36,880 nt of DNA from Thermoplasmata archaeon (GTDB taxonomy: Archaea; Thermoplasmatota; Thermoplasmata; Lutacidiplasmatales; UBA184). The stretch covers positions 1 through 36,880 of the forward strand of contig DAHVCH010000021.1 of NCBI GenBank assembly GCA_027314165.1, read 5' to 3'. The stretch's first letter is position 1. Each line of letters begins with the position of its first letter. The notes under the pieces are model-generated. The model was not told the DNA's origin and searched no databases. It saw nothing but the letters and a program-made list of their open reading frames with translations. The position numbers and the translations under genes were made by a program. This document shows positions 15,434 through 22,890 of the stretch, one piece after another.

Positions 15434-16159
15434 ATGGCCGCAACTCCCCCCATCGAACGGATCCCGACTTTTGTCGAAGGGCTCGACCGGAAGATGGAAG
15501 GCGGGATCCCGAAGGGCGCCGTCGTCGTCATCGAGGGAGGAGCGGGGTGCATGAAGAGCACGCTCGCCTACTCGATGCTGCACTTCAACGCGCTGCGCGC
15601 CGAACGTCCCGGGATCTACATCACCATCGAGCAGCCCGCGAACGAGATCGAGGCGCAGATGACCCACATCGGGATGGACCGCAGGGCGGTCCCCGGCCTC
15701 TCCGACCGGCTCAGCTTCCTGGACCTCGGACAGGTCCGGTCGGTGATCGCGCAGCTCGGGGAGAACGAGGAGGAGGCCGATTGGCTGGCGAGCATCCTCG
15801 GGCAGGTCAAGCTGCACATCGCCGCTCATCCCACCGACCTGCTCGTTCTCGACTCGCTGAACGGGGTGTTCGCGCTGCAGCGGGACCACGAGGTGCGGTT
15901 GCCCTTGTTCCACTTCGTGACCGAGCTCAAGGCGCTGGGGCTCACCTCGATCCTCATCCACGAGGTCGCGACGAACCAGGCGGGGGGAGAGAGCGCCGCG
16001 GGTTTCCTGGCCGACGGGATCATCCGTGTCGAGCGCAAGCGCGTGGACGAGTCGGTCGCCCTGTTGCTGTCGGTGACGAAGATGAGGAAGACCGCCCACG
16101 AGCACGGCTACTACCCGTTCATCATCCGACACGGGAAGCTCGAGGTCGTCGCCAAGTAA
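15434..16159 (+). CDS. KaiC-like RecA-superfamily ATPase with atypical Walker A
   Basis: The protein has 241 residues, a single KaiC-type RecA domain. It begins with the family's substrate-loop phrase (PTFVEGLDRKMEGGIPKGAVVVIEG). The Walker A reads GGAGCMKST (35-43): Lys and Ser are kept, but the Gly before Lys is Met. Walker B is LLVLDSLNGVF (about 137), and the C-terminal ADGIIRVERKRVD strand is typical. Such small KaiC-like proteins are frequent in Thermoplasmatota and usually of unknown signalling role. It stands alone with its own TATA-like box, away from the KaiC-like trio at 20.7-22.9 kb. Confidence 0.8.
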   Translation: MAATPPIERIPTFVEGLDRKMEGGIPKGAVVVIEGGAGCMKSTLAYSMLHFNALRAERPGIYITIEQPANEIEAQMTHIGMDRRAVPGLSDRLSFLDLGQVRSVIAQLGENEEEADWLASILGQVKLHIAAHPTDLLVLDSLNGVFALQRDHEVRLPLFHFVTELKALGLTSILIHEVATNQAGGESAAGFLADGIIRVERKRVDESVALLLSVTKMRKTAHEHGYYPFIIRHGKLEVVAK

Positions 16160-16193
16160 CGGGTCCCATTCCTGCCGTGGGCCCGGGCAGGTT

Positions 16194-16205
16194 GGCCACG
16201 TGGCC
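16194..16205. repeat. 12-bp palindrome between convergent genes
   Basis: GGCCACGTGGCC is a perfect palindrome in the 71-base gap between the convergent KaiC-like and TOPRIM genes. It could be a hairpin or a dimeric-protein site; the position favours a transcript-end structure. Confidence 0.3.
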
Positions 16206-16230
16206 CGCGAGGGCCCGGGGAGGGACGACC

Positions 16231-16668
16231 CTACGTCATCGAGGAGAGCCAGTGGTCCAGAGGGGCTCCCGCCCGTACCGCGGCCCGTTCGGCCCAGGCG
16301 AGGACCGCCTCGACGTACTGGGTCTCCCCGCGCACGGCGTGGGCGAGCCTGCGCCGGAAGTCCGTGTCGACCTTCACGCGCCCGTCGTCGAACAGGGATC
16401 GAAGGCGCCGCGCGAGCTCCCCCCCCGCGCGGTCCCAGTCGGTGAGGAGCACCACGAGGCGCCCCTTCCGGACGACGTCCTCCACGAGCTGGGACAAGGT
16501 CACGCCGTGGTGCACCAGGAGGATGGATTCCGCAGGCAGGCCCAGCCCCACCAGCGAGTGGCGGTCGCGTTCACCTTCGACGAGGAGCACCGCATGGTCC
16601 TCCACGACGGCTTCCCGGATCTCCTTCAGGAGCCCCAGGAACTCCTGGAAGGCCTCTCGATCCGACAT
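16231..16668 (-). CDS. Small TOPRIM domain protein
   Basis: The protein has 145 residues. It has the two TOPRIM catalytic motifs: LLVEGERDRHSL with the conserved Glu at 31, and LLTDWDRAGGELARRL with the DxD pair (77, 79). The size fits the stand-alone archaeal/bacterial TOPRIM group related to RNase M5 and DnaG, predicted to bind Mg2+ and act on nucleic acids. It is divergent from the GINS gene, so a replication or repair link is possible but only contextual. Confidence 0.85.
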   Translation of the reverse strand: MSDREAFQEFLGLLKEIREAVVEDHAVLLVEGERDRHSLVGLGLPAESILLVHHGVTLSQLVEDVVRKGRLVVLLTDWDRAGGELARRLRSLFDDGRVKVDTDFRRRLAHAVRGETQYVEAVLAWAERAAVRAGAPLDHWLSSMT

Positions 16669-16725
16669 CTCTCACAAAGGCCAAGTAGTCGGGCCATGGT
16701 GCGCCAGTAGGCGTGAGCCCGTCGC

Positions 16726-17517
16726 ATGCCCGATCCCCCTCCGGACTATTATAACCGGCTCTTGGAACAACGACGGGCCGAGTACGCCGCGAAGGGCCTC
16801 TCGAAGGTTCCCCCCGACTTCTTCACTTCGACGACCAGGTACGTCGCCGCCCTTCACGAGATCCTGGAGCGGGAGACCCGAGAGAACCCCACCTCGAAGA
16901 AGGTGGAGATGACCCGCACGACGTACCAGAGGGCCCTCGCCAGCGCGCGCGACGTGCTGGAGGCGCGTCTGGGGAAGATCTCCCACCTCGCCGTTCAGCA
17001 CGTGAACCTCGGAGGCGAGCCCGCCAACCTCCTCCCGGAAGAGCGAGCGCTCTACGACGCTCTCGTTCGGGACCTGAGCGGATTCCGGCGCACCTCCGCG
17101 CCGTTCCTCGAGCCCGCCTCAGGAAGCTCCGCGCCCTCCCCCGCAGCGCCCCCCGCCGCGCCCGGAGGAACCGCATCCACGAACCCCCGTCCGCTCGCCG
17201 CGAGCCCCCCTCCGCCTTCCACCGCTGCTCCTCCTCCCTCCCCTCCATCTTCTCCCGCCCCGGCTCCCGCCGTGCGCCCTGCGAGCCCCCCGTCGTCCCC
17301 GCCCTCCTCGGTCGCGCCGCCCTCCGGACCTTCCTCTCCGCCGCCTACCGCGGTCATCCGGGTGCTCCAGGACCAGCCCGCGCTGGCCCTCCCCAACGAG
17401 ACCATTGAGCTTCGCAAGGAGGACCTTCTGGTGCTGCCCGTGGAGAAGGCGCAGCTCCTGGTCCACGCCCGGATCGCCGAGCGCGTCGACGTCCAGCCCC
17501 GCGCCAGGGTCACCTGA
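16726..17517 (+). CDS. GINS complex subunit (GINS51/Sld5-like)
   Basis: The protein has 263 residues. Residues 1-120 are helical (YYNRLLEQRRAEYAAKGL, PPDFFTSTTRYVAALHEILERE, TYQRALASARDVLEARLGKI, LLPEERALYDALVRDL), matching the GINS A domain. Residues 126-205 are a Pro/Ser/Ala linker. The last 53 residues (IRVLQDQPALALPNETIELRKEDLLVLPVEKAQLLV) match the small beta-rich B domain of archaeal GINS51. GINS activates MCM helicase at replication forks. Thermoplasmatota often have one GINS gene forming a homotetramer. The linker is unusually long. Confidence 0.85.
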   Translation: MPDPPPDYYNRLLEQRRAEYAAKGLSKVPPDFFTSTTRYVAALHEILERETRENPTSKKVEMTRTTYQRALASARDVLEARLGKISHLAVQHVNLGGEPANLLPEERALYDALVRDLSGFRRTSAPFLEPASGSSAPSPAAPPAAPGGTASTNPRPLAASPPPPSTAAPPPSPPSSPAPAPAVRPASPPSSPPSSVAPPSGPSSPPPTAVIRVLQDQPALALPNETIELRKEDLLVLPVEKAQLLVHARIAERVDVQPRARVT

Positions 17518-17535
17518 ACCCCCGAGAGCGGGGGT
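17518..17535. terminator. Bidirectional hairpin between GINS and MidA genes
   Basis: ACCCCCG-AGAG-CGGGGGT is a perfect seven-pair stem with a four-base loop, beginning one base after the GINS stop and nine bases before the convergent gene's stop. It can form on either transcript. Confidence 0.5.
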
Positions 17536-17543
17536 CCGCCGCC

Positions 17544-18689
17544 TCACTTGCGCAGCTGCAGGACGCGGTGGGTCGGGTACCCAAACAGGAAGGTCTTGGC
17601 CGCCAGGCGGGCCTTGACCGCCTCGATGCTGTTCTCGCCCTGGGCGCGGGCGAGCTCCTCGGCCACCTGGGTCATGCCCCATTCGTAGAGCTTCTCGGCC
17701 TGGGACTGGATGCCGCCGTTCTCGAATCCCGACCCCTCCGCTGCCGCGAGGATCGCCGAGAAGTCGACCCAGGCGGTGATGTCCCGGCTGCCCAGGTCCT
17801 CGAACGGGTCGGTTCCCGCGCGGTGGCGCGAGAAGGTCTGGAGCGTGCCCTCCGGATGGTTCTCCACGAGGTCCTCCTGGAGGTCTCCATAGTCGAAGAA
17901 AAGGACGAGCCCCTGCTCCATCTGCGCGCCGAGCGCGCGCACCCAGTCCACCCCCGCCAACGACTCCTCGATGACGGTCCCGGGCGGGGCCGTGCGAGGG
18001 AGGACCGAGAGCAGGGCGGCGTCCGCCACCTCCCGCTCCTTCCAGCGGAGCTCCCGGGCCTCCCGGTCCAGGGCGGTCACGCACAGCTCCTTCCAGCTCG
18101 CGTCGCGGCGTACGGCGCGGCGGAACGGGAGGGCATCCAGGAACTCGTTGGCGAGGACGACACCGGAGAACTTGCCGATCTCTGCGATCTCGTTGTGCCA
18201 GGTGGCCTCGACCTTCCCGGCGAGGCGCTGCTGCTGGATGCGCCGCAGGTTCTCCGACCGCTCGACGAGCGCGACCTTCCAGCCGCGGGTGTCCTGGCCG
18301 ATCTGCTGGAGGTAGCCCCAGAGGTCGTCCATGAGGTAGGCGACCCCGGGTCCGATCTCGACGATGGTGAAGGACGTCGGTCGGCCGCGCTTCTCCCACT
18401 CGCGCTGCACGGCGCGGGCGACGGTCCAGCCGAAGAGGGGATGGACATGAGGGGCGGTCTTGAAGTCCCCCTTCGCCCCCAAGATCTCCCGGCCCCGGGT
18501 GTAGTAGCCCCACCGCGGATGGTAGAGGACCGTCTCGAGGAACTCGCTGAAGGGGATCTCGGGGTCCCGTGCGAACGTCTCCGCGAGCACCTTGCGGAGC
18601 TCCGCGTCCACGACATCCGGGTCCTCGGCGAGCGCGTCCGCGTCCGTCAGCGCCGCGACCTCCCTCGCCCGAGGCTCCTCCTCGCTCAT
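17544..18689 (-). CDS. MidA/NDUFAF7-family SAM-dependent methyltransferase
   Basis: The protein has 381 residues of the DUF185/MidA family. Signatures are PFSEFLETVLYHPRWGYYT, GDFKTAPHVHPLFGWTVA, the SAM-binding FTIVEIGPGVAYLMDDL (about 103-119), LANEFLDALPF and LFFDYGD. The mitochondrial relative NDUFAF7 dimethylates an arginine in a complex I subunit; the archaeal substrate is not known. The gene lies 19 bases after the PAC2 chaperone gene and is probably co-transcribed with it. Confidence 0.88.
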   Translation of the reverse strand: MSEEEPRAREVAALTDADALAEDPDVVDAELRKVLAETFARDPEIPFSEFLETVLYHPRWGYYTRGREILGAKGDFKTAPHVHPLFGWTVARAVQREWEKRGRPTSFTIVEIGPGVAYLMDDLWGYLQQIGQDTRGWKVALVERSENLRRIQQQRLAGKVEATWHNEIAEIGKFSGVVLANEFLDALPFRRAVRRDASWKELCVTALDREARELRWKEREVADAALLSVLPRTAPPGTVIEESLAGVDWVRALGAQMEQGLVLFFDYGDLQEDLVENHPEGTLQTFSRHRAGTDPFEDLGSRDITAWVDFSAILAAAEGSGFENGGIQSQAEKLYEWGMTQVAEELARAQGENSIEAVKARLAAKTFLFGYPTHRVLQLRK

Positions 18690-18708
18690 CCGAAGGGCCC
18701 CTGCGGGC

Positions 18709-19479
18709 TCACCCGATGTAGGTGAGGTCCTCTTTCGCTTCGGAGGTGGGGGTCGGCCTCGTCTCCATCTCGCGGAAGCGCTGCGCGATCTGGTCGATCT
18801 CCTGGGCCTTGCTCTCCAACGCTGTGAGGTCGATCTCGACGTGGAGGGCCTTGCCGAGCACCTTCAGCACGGCCTCGGCGCTGCGGGGATCGACAAAGTA
18901 GCCGGAGGTCTCGCCCATCAGGCAGACGCTCTCCATCCCGTAGAGCTTCCCGAGCCCGAGGAAGAGCCCGCTCGCGCCGAGGAGCCCGCCTCCGGGGTCC
19001 TTCCGTGAGAAGACGACGCCGAGCTTCTTCATCGCCTCGATCCGCTCGTGCGAGGTGGCGGCGCCCAGCACGCGGGGGGCCTGGACCAGGTGTCCCTGGG
19101 CGAAGCCCGCGAGCGTGAAGCACTCCTTCGCTCCCATCTTGCTCGCGATCTCGAGCACCTTGTCGGTGAGCTCGTACTGACCTTCGTAGGTGGAGCCCTG
19201 ATAGTCGCCCACGAGGATGATGAGGTCCCGCTGCGTGCCGCCGCGGGCCCGGTAGTAGTGGAGCTCATGGGAGACGAGGCGGATCAGGCCCTGCTCGTTG
19301 ACGTAGACCTGCGGAGGGAGAAGCTTCGAGTGGAGCGTCGCGAACCGCGTGGCCTTCAGGGTGTCCTTCAGGTAGTCCGCCGCGAGCTTCCCGACGTTGC
19401 CCACGCCAGGCAGCCCCTCCACCAGGATCGGGTTCTTCAGCGTGACCTTGTCGTCCCACTGGACCACAACGTCCTCCAT
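18709..19479 (-). CDS. PAC2-family proteasome assembly chaperone (PbaB-like)
   Basis: The protein has 256 residues. PAC2 family features are NPILVEGLPGVGNVGKLAADYL, LLPPQVYVNEQGLIRL, DLIILVGDYQGST, EIASKMGAKECFTLAGF, GGLLGASGLFLGLGKLYGM and CLMGETSGYFVDPRSAEAVL. In archaea PbaB helps proteasome assembly and can bind the 20S core through a C-terminal hydrophobic-Tyr-X motif. Here the tail ends LTYIG, with Tyr one residue further in than the canonical position. The MidA-like gene follows. ATG 19479 gives the family's usual start. Confidence 0.9.
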   Translation of the reverse strand: MEDVVVQWDDKVTLKNPILVEGLPGVGNVGKLAADYLKDTLKATRFATLHSKLLPPQVYVNEQGLIRLVSHELHYYRARGGTQRDLIILVGDYQGSTYEGQYELTDKVLEIASKMGAKECFTLAGFAQGHLVQAPRVLGAATSHERIEAMKKLGVVFSRKDPGGGLLGASGLFLGLGKLYGMESVCLMGETSGYFVDPRSAEAVLKVLGKALHVEIDLTALESKAQEIDQIAQRFREMETRPTPTSEAKEDLTYIG

Positions 19480-19523
19480 CGATGTCCGTTCCCCGCTCGT
19501 CGGCCGAGACCGGCGGGCCTTAT

Positions 19524-19536
19524 GGGGCTTTGCCCC
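19524..19536 (-). terminator. GGGGC-TTT-GCCCC hairpin after the esterase gene
   Basis: A five-pair stem, identical to that at 3368-3380, lies 25 bases beyond the stop of the minus-strand esterase and before the PAC2 gene. It would end the KaiC-like/esterase transcript. Function is inferred from the repeated location. Confidence 0.42.
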
Positions 19537-19560
19537 GTGACCGGCGTTCGTCGCTCCCGG

Positions 19561-20649
19561 TCACCTGTCGCCTCCGGAGCCCGTCGCTGCGGGCCCGTCT
19601 CGCTCCGTGAGCTCCCGCACCATCTTCGTGAGCAGCGCGTCGTACCGGGGCCCGGCCGAGAAGTGCCCTCCCTCGAACTCGTCGTGGACCGCCCGCACCC
19701 CCCGGGCCCTGGCCTCGGTGACGAACCCGCGGGCGGTGGCATCCGCCGCCCACTCGTCGGAGCTGGAAGCGGTGACGTGCACGAGCCGCATGCGCTTGAG
19801 CGCGCTCGCTCCGGCCTCCGTGCGGACCCGACGAACGGGGTCGAAGGCCAGCCAGCGCTCCCAGACCTCGGGCCGGAGCCGGCCATCCTCCGGATCGAAA
19901 GGGAGCTCGAAGCTCCCCGGGTCCTCCGGGGTCGGGGAGTAGCAGGCCGCCATCGCGATCGTGCTCAACGCCGCGCCGGCGGGGTCCATGATGGACGGCA
20001 TGGTCTTCTGCGGGTCCTCGAACAGCTTCGCGAGGAACCCTTCCGGCCCGCCGTAGCGGCGGAAGACCCGGACGCACTTCGGGAAGTCCGGCAGGAAGCC
20101 GTACTCGAAGCCCATGTCCCCGGCGCTGGACCCGACCGCGTCGAAGAGCTCGGGGTGCTCGAAGGCGAGGTGGAGCGCCCCGAAGCCTCCGCTCGACTGG
20201 CCCAGCACCCCGGTCCGCCCGGTCCTGAAGCGCTCCCGGGCCCAGGGGATGACCTCCTGGAGGACGTGGTCCTGGTAGGCGCCGGTGGCGGTCGAGTTGA
20301 CGTACTGGCTCCCTCCGAGGGAGGTCAGGCAGTCCGGGGAGACGATCACGGCCTCGCCGCACTCCCCGCTCTTGACCAGCCTCTCGAACCTCTCGTGAAA
20401 ACCCTCCTGCAGGTAACCGGGCGCGCGGAACGCCATCCATCCGGCGCCGGCGAACCCCGGCAGCCAGACGAGGAGGGGCTTCCCTTCCGTCACCCCCGAG
20501 GGGGGTGTGTAGACCGCGAGGGTACGCTCGGTGGGGTCGCCGAGCGGGTTCCCCCGCAGCACACGGCTCTCCAGGGTCTCCGAACTTACGCGGCCGTTGA
20601 GGGGTGGCGGGAACCCGCGGGGGCCCTTCCGATCCAGGGGGACCTTCAC
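19561..20649 (-). CDS. Alpha/beta-hydrolase, putative esterase (EstD/Ag85-like)
   Basis: The protein has 362 residues. LLVWLPGFAGAGW begins the hydrolase core, VLGQSSGGFGALHLAFEHPELFDAV carries the nucleophile elbow G-Q-S-S-G (Ser about 152), and the candidate acid and base are in SSSDEW and EGGHFS near the C-terminus, giving a Ser-Asp-His triad of the esterase D/antigen 85 group. No signal peptide is seen, so it is probably cytoplasmic. The GTG 20649 start has GGAGGA eight bases upstream and is 21 bases after the third KaiC-like gene, making it the last gene of that operon. Substrate unknown. Confidence 0.82.
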   Translation of the reverse strand: MKVPLDRKGPRGFPPPLNGRVSSETLESRVLRGNPLGDPTERTLAVYTPPSGVTEGKPLLVWLPGFAGAGWMAFRAPGYLQEGFHERFERLVKSGECGEAVIVSPDCLTSLGGSQYVNSTATGAYQDHVLQEVIPWARERFRTGRTGVLGQSSGGFGALHLAFEHPELFDAVGSSAGDMGFEYGFLPDFPKCVRVFRRYGGPEGFLAKLFEDPQKTMPSIMDPAGAALSTIAMAACYSPTPEDPGSFELPFDPEDGRLRPEVWERWLAFDPVRRVRTEAGASALKRMRLVHVTASSSDEWAADATARGFVTEARARGVRAVHDEFEGGHFSAGPRYDALLTKMVRELTERDGPAATGSGGDR

Positions 20650-20670
20650 GGCGCCGTCCTCCGTCCGGTC

Positions 20671-21474
20671 CTAGGTCAGGGCGCTGACGCCCTTCCCCCC
20701 GACGACGAGCCGCACCGAACCGGTGCGCTCCGGGTGGTTGCGCACCTTGCGGATGGTCAGGTGGTGCTGGAACTGCATGTGCTCCTTCGCCATCTCGACG
20801 TCCATCAGGAGGTCGGCCACGTCGTCCAGGATCCCCACGGTCTTGGAGTCGTGGATGCTGGGGTGGAGCGTGAGCAGGGCGAATCCGCCCGCGCGCTGGG
20901 CCCGGTACCGGATCTGCCGGACCAGCGAGATGACCGCGCTGGGTTTCGATTGTTCGAGGAAGAAGTCCAGAGAGTCGATGATGAGCCGGAACGGCTTGTC
21001 CAGCGCGGCGAGCTCGACCAGCATGCGGGTCACGAAGTTGACGGGCGGCGCCTCCAGGTGTTCGAGCCGGAACTGGGCGATCTCCTGGGGGGAGATCCCC
21101 TTCTCGCGGAAGCGGCTCACCTCGAGGTCGTGCGAGAGCACGGTGTCGTGGTAGTCGTCGGAGAGGTTCACGATCCGAAGGTCGTCGCGCCAGGAGAAGT
21201 CGCGCATGGCGCGCCGGATGTCCTCGGTCCGCTCGCTCGTGGTGTAGTAGGTGACGGTGGCCCTCGGGCCCGAGGCCTGGGCGAACTGCTTGGCCAGGAT
21301 CTCGATGCCGCTCCCGGGGGGCCCCGTGAGGATCGCGAGCCACCCCTTCGGGAGCTGCCCCGCGAGCATCGCGTCCACCTCCGGGATCCCGAAGATCGGC
21401 TCGGCCGGCGGGGCGGCGGGGACCGCAGGCGGGGTCTTCGATGGGGGAGAGGGCGAGGGGGGAGGTGGGGTCAT
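20671..21474 (-). CDS. KaiC-like protein with inactivated P-loop (third of trio)
   Basis: The protein has 267 residues. After a Pro-rich N-terminus (1-25) comes a KaiC-type RecA domain: FGIPEVDAMLAGQLPKGWLAILTG, then the P-loop GPPGSGIE (51-58), in which the catalytic Lys is Ile and the Thr/Ser is Glu. The Walker B strand FRLIIDSLDFF (about 160) remains. ATP hydrolysis is unlikely, while the fold and oligomer surfaces look preserved. The ATG overlaps the stop of the preceding gene (ATGA), so it is translationally coupled to another P-loop-less paralog. Confidence 0.82.
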   Translation of the reverse strand: MTPPPPSPSPPSKTPPAVPAAPPAEPIFGIPEVDAMLAGQLPKGWLAILTGPPGSGIEILAKQFAQASGPRATVTYYTTSERTEDIRRAMRDFSWRDDLRIVNLSDDYHDTVLSHDLEVSRFREKGISPQEIAQFRLEHLEAPPVNFVTRMLVELAALDKPFRLIIDSLDFFLEQSKPSAVISLVRQIRYRAQRAGGFALLTLHPSIHDSKTVGILDDVADLLMDVEMAKEHMQFQHHLTIRKVRNHPERTGSVRLVVGGKGVSALT

Positions 21475-22079
21475 GGCGTCTTCGTCTCGCTCGGCGTGAC
21501 CCCCAGTTGGATGGTGTCGTCGCAGACGAAGGACAAGAGGTTCTCAAGCTCGGGATTGGTCTCCTCGGCGACCGCGAGGATGATGGTCGTGATCCCCCGC
21601 GACTTGAGGTTGTTCACCATGATGTGGAAGAACTCCGAGAGGATCGCGGGGTCGTTGTGGATCGCGAGGGAGTTCACCGAGTCCAGGATCACGATCCGGC
21701 GGGGGGCGGAGCTCTTCCGGAGGAAGTACTCGACCCGGAGCATCACGTTCTCGAGCATGGTCGGGCTCTCCACGTAGCTCGCGTTGGGCAGCTTGGTCAG
21801 CGACGACATCATCGTCTGGCTGATCACGTCGACGAAGAAGACCCGGTCGGCAGGGATCTCGAGGGAGGAGAGGAGCGAGTTCACCAGGGCGCAGGGGTTG
21901 GTGACCGAGACGTAGATCGTGTAGGCCTGCGCCTCGAGCGCGAAGTCCCGGAGCACCGCGGCCAGGAACTGGAGGTAGTTGCCGGCGTAGTCCGTGCCTC
22001 CCAGCTTCATGGCCACGCCGGAGCCCTCGGACAGGGCCCGGAGCCGCTCGGCGATCTCCCCGGCCGACAGGTTGGCCAT
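21471..22079 (-). CDS. KaiC-like protein lacking Walker A (second of trio)
   Basis: The protein has 202 residues, shorter than its neighbours. It has a RecA-like core in which the Walker A position reads GGTDYAGNY (27-35), without Lys. Walker B (RRIVILDSVNSLAI, Asp about 133) is intact, followed by LKSRGITTIILAV and VCDDTIQLG strands typical of KaiC-like proteins. It starts one base after the stop of the canonical KaiC-like gene and overlaps the next gene by four bases. Predicted to be a catalytically dead partner. Confidence 0.78.
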   Translation of the reverse strand: MANLSAGEIAERLRALSEGSGVAMKLGGTDYAGNYLQFLAAVLRDFALEAQAYTIYVSVTNPCALVNSLLSSLEIPADRVFFVDVISQTMMSSLTKLPNASYVESPTMLENVMLRVEYFLRKSSAPRRIVILDSVNSLAIHNDPAILSEFFHIMVNNLKSRGITTIILAVAEETNPELENLLSFVCDDTIQLGVTPSETKTP

Positions 22080-22080
22080 C

Positions 22081-22851
22081 TCAGGCGACCTCCCAACCCC
22101 TGCCGCCCTTCAGGTAGGGCGCGAGCAGGATGCCCAGGGGGGTGAGGTCCAGCACGTACTGCGCCCGGGAGTGCGTCGTCCCGCGCATCTTGATGATCTT
22201 GAGGGTCCGCAGGAGGTCCCCGCGCCGCTGGACGTTCCCCAGCAGGATGACCCCGTCCGCGATGGCCTCCTCGACCCCGTAGAGCGAGTAGCGGTTCTCC
22301 TGGGGCCCGATCTCGCTCACAAGGATGGTCGTGCAGGCGATGTCGGACAGGCTCTTCCCGAGCTTCAGGATGAGGTCCCGGATCTCCTCCTCGTGCCGGA
22401 TCCGGTAGCAGACCGAGGTGATCGAGTCCATCACCAGGCGCTGGACCTTGAGCTCGGAGGCGAGCTTCGCCACGGCTCCCACGAAGAGGTCGATGTCCTC
22501 CGTGGTCATCTCCTGCTTCGAGAGCCCAAGCTTGTCGTAGAGGACCGGGACGTCGATGAAGGTCAGCGTCCCGTCATCGACGATCCGCTTGTCGAAGAAG
22601 TCGAAGGTCGCCAGGTTCTGCTGGATCTTGTGCGAGGCCTCCGTCACCGATAGGAACAGCCCACGTTCCCGGGCCTCGGCGCCCCGGACGAGGAACTCGA
22701 GGCTGAGCGTCGTCTTACCGGTTCCGCAGCTCCCGGAGACGAGGACGGTGTTCCCGCGAGGGATCCCTCCGTCGAGAATGTTGTCAAGACCCTCGATACC
22801 GGTCTTGCATCGCTCCACTTGCACCGCGGAGGAGACCGAAGCCGCAGCCAC
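22081..22851 (-). CDS. KaiC-like ATPase with canonical Walker A (first of trio)
   Basis: The protein has 256 residues, a single KaiC domain. It opens with RCKTGIEGLDNILDGGIPRG, has Walker A GSCGTGKTT (40-48), the LFLSVTEAS segment where KaiC has its catalytic Glu pair, Walker B QRLVMDSITSV (about 147), and a C-terminal ADGVILLGNVQRRGD with LRTLKIIKMRGTTHS, the conserved KaiC R-x-x-x-I-x-K-M-R-G-T block. It is probably an active, oligomeric ATPase. It heads a four-gene operon (KaiC-like, two degenerate copies, esterase) with its own TATA-like box. Confidence 0.88.
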   Translation of the reverse strand: MAAASVSSAVQVERCKTGIEGLDNILDGGIPRGNTVLVSGSCGTGKTTLSLEFLVRGAEARERGLFLSVTEASHKIQQNLATFDFFDKRIVDDGTLTFIDVPVLYDKLGLSKQEMTTEDIDLFVGAVAKLASELKVQRLVMDSITSVCYRIRHEEEIRDLILKLGKSLSDIACTTILVSEIGPQENRYSLYGVEEAIADGVILLGNVQRRGDLLRTLKIIKMRGTTHSRAQYVLDLTPLGILLAPYLKGGRGWEVA

Positions 22852-22871
22852 ACTAGCCTGACGGATTTCGG

Positions 22872-22880
22872 ACGATAAAG
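22872..22880 (-). promoter_or_regulatory. TATA-like box for the KaiC-like operon
   Basis: On the minus strand the site reads CTTTATCGT and is centred about 25 bases before the ATG at 22851, the spacing of a leaderless archaeal transcript. It lies between the HerA-like gene and the KaiC-like operon, which suggests the operon can be transcribed separately. Confidence 0.6.
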
Positions 22881-22890
22881 TCTATGTCCT

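Noticed and set aside
19048-21777. Long plus-strand open frame (909 codons) opposite the PAC2, esterase and KaiC-like genes
   Set aside because: Antisense of recognised coding genes; no independent start, ribosome site or protein character.
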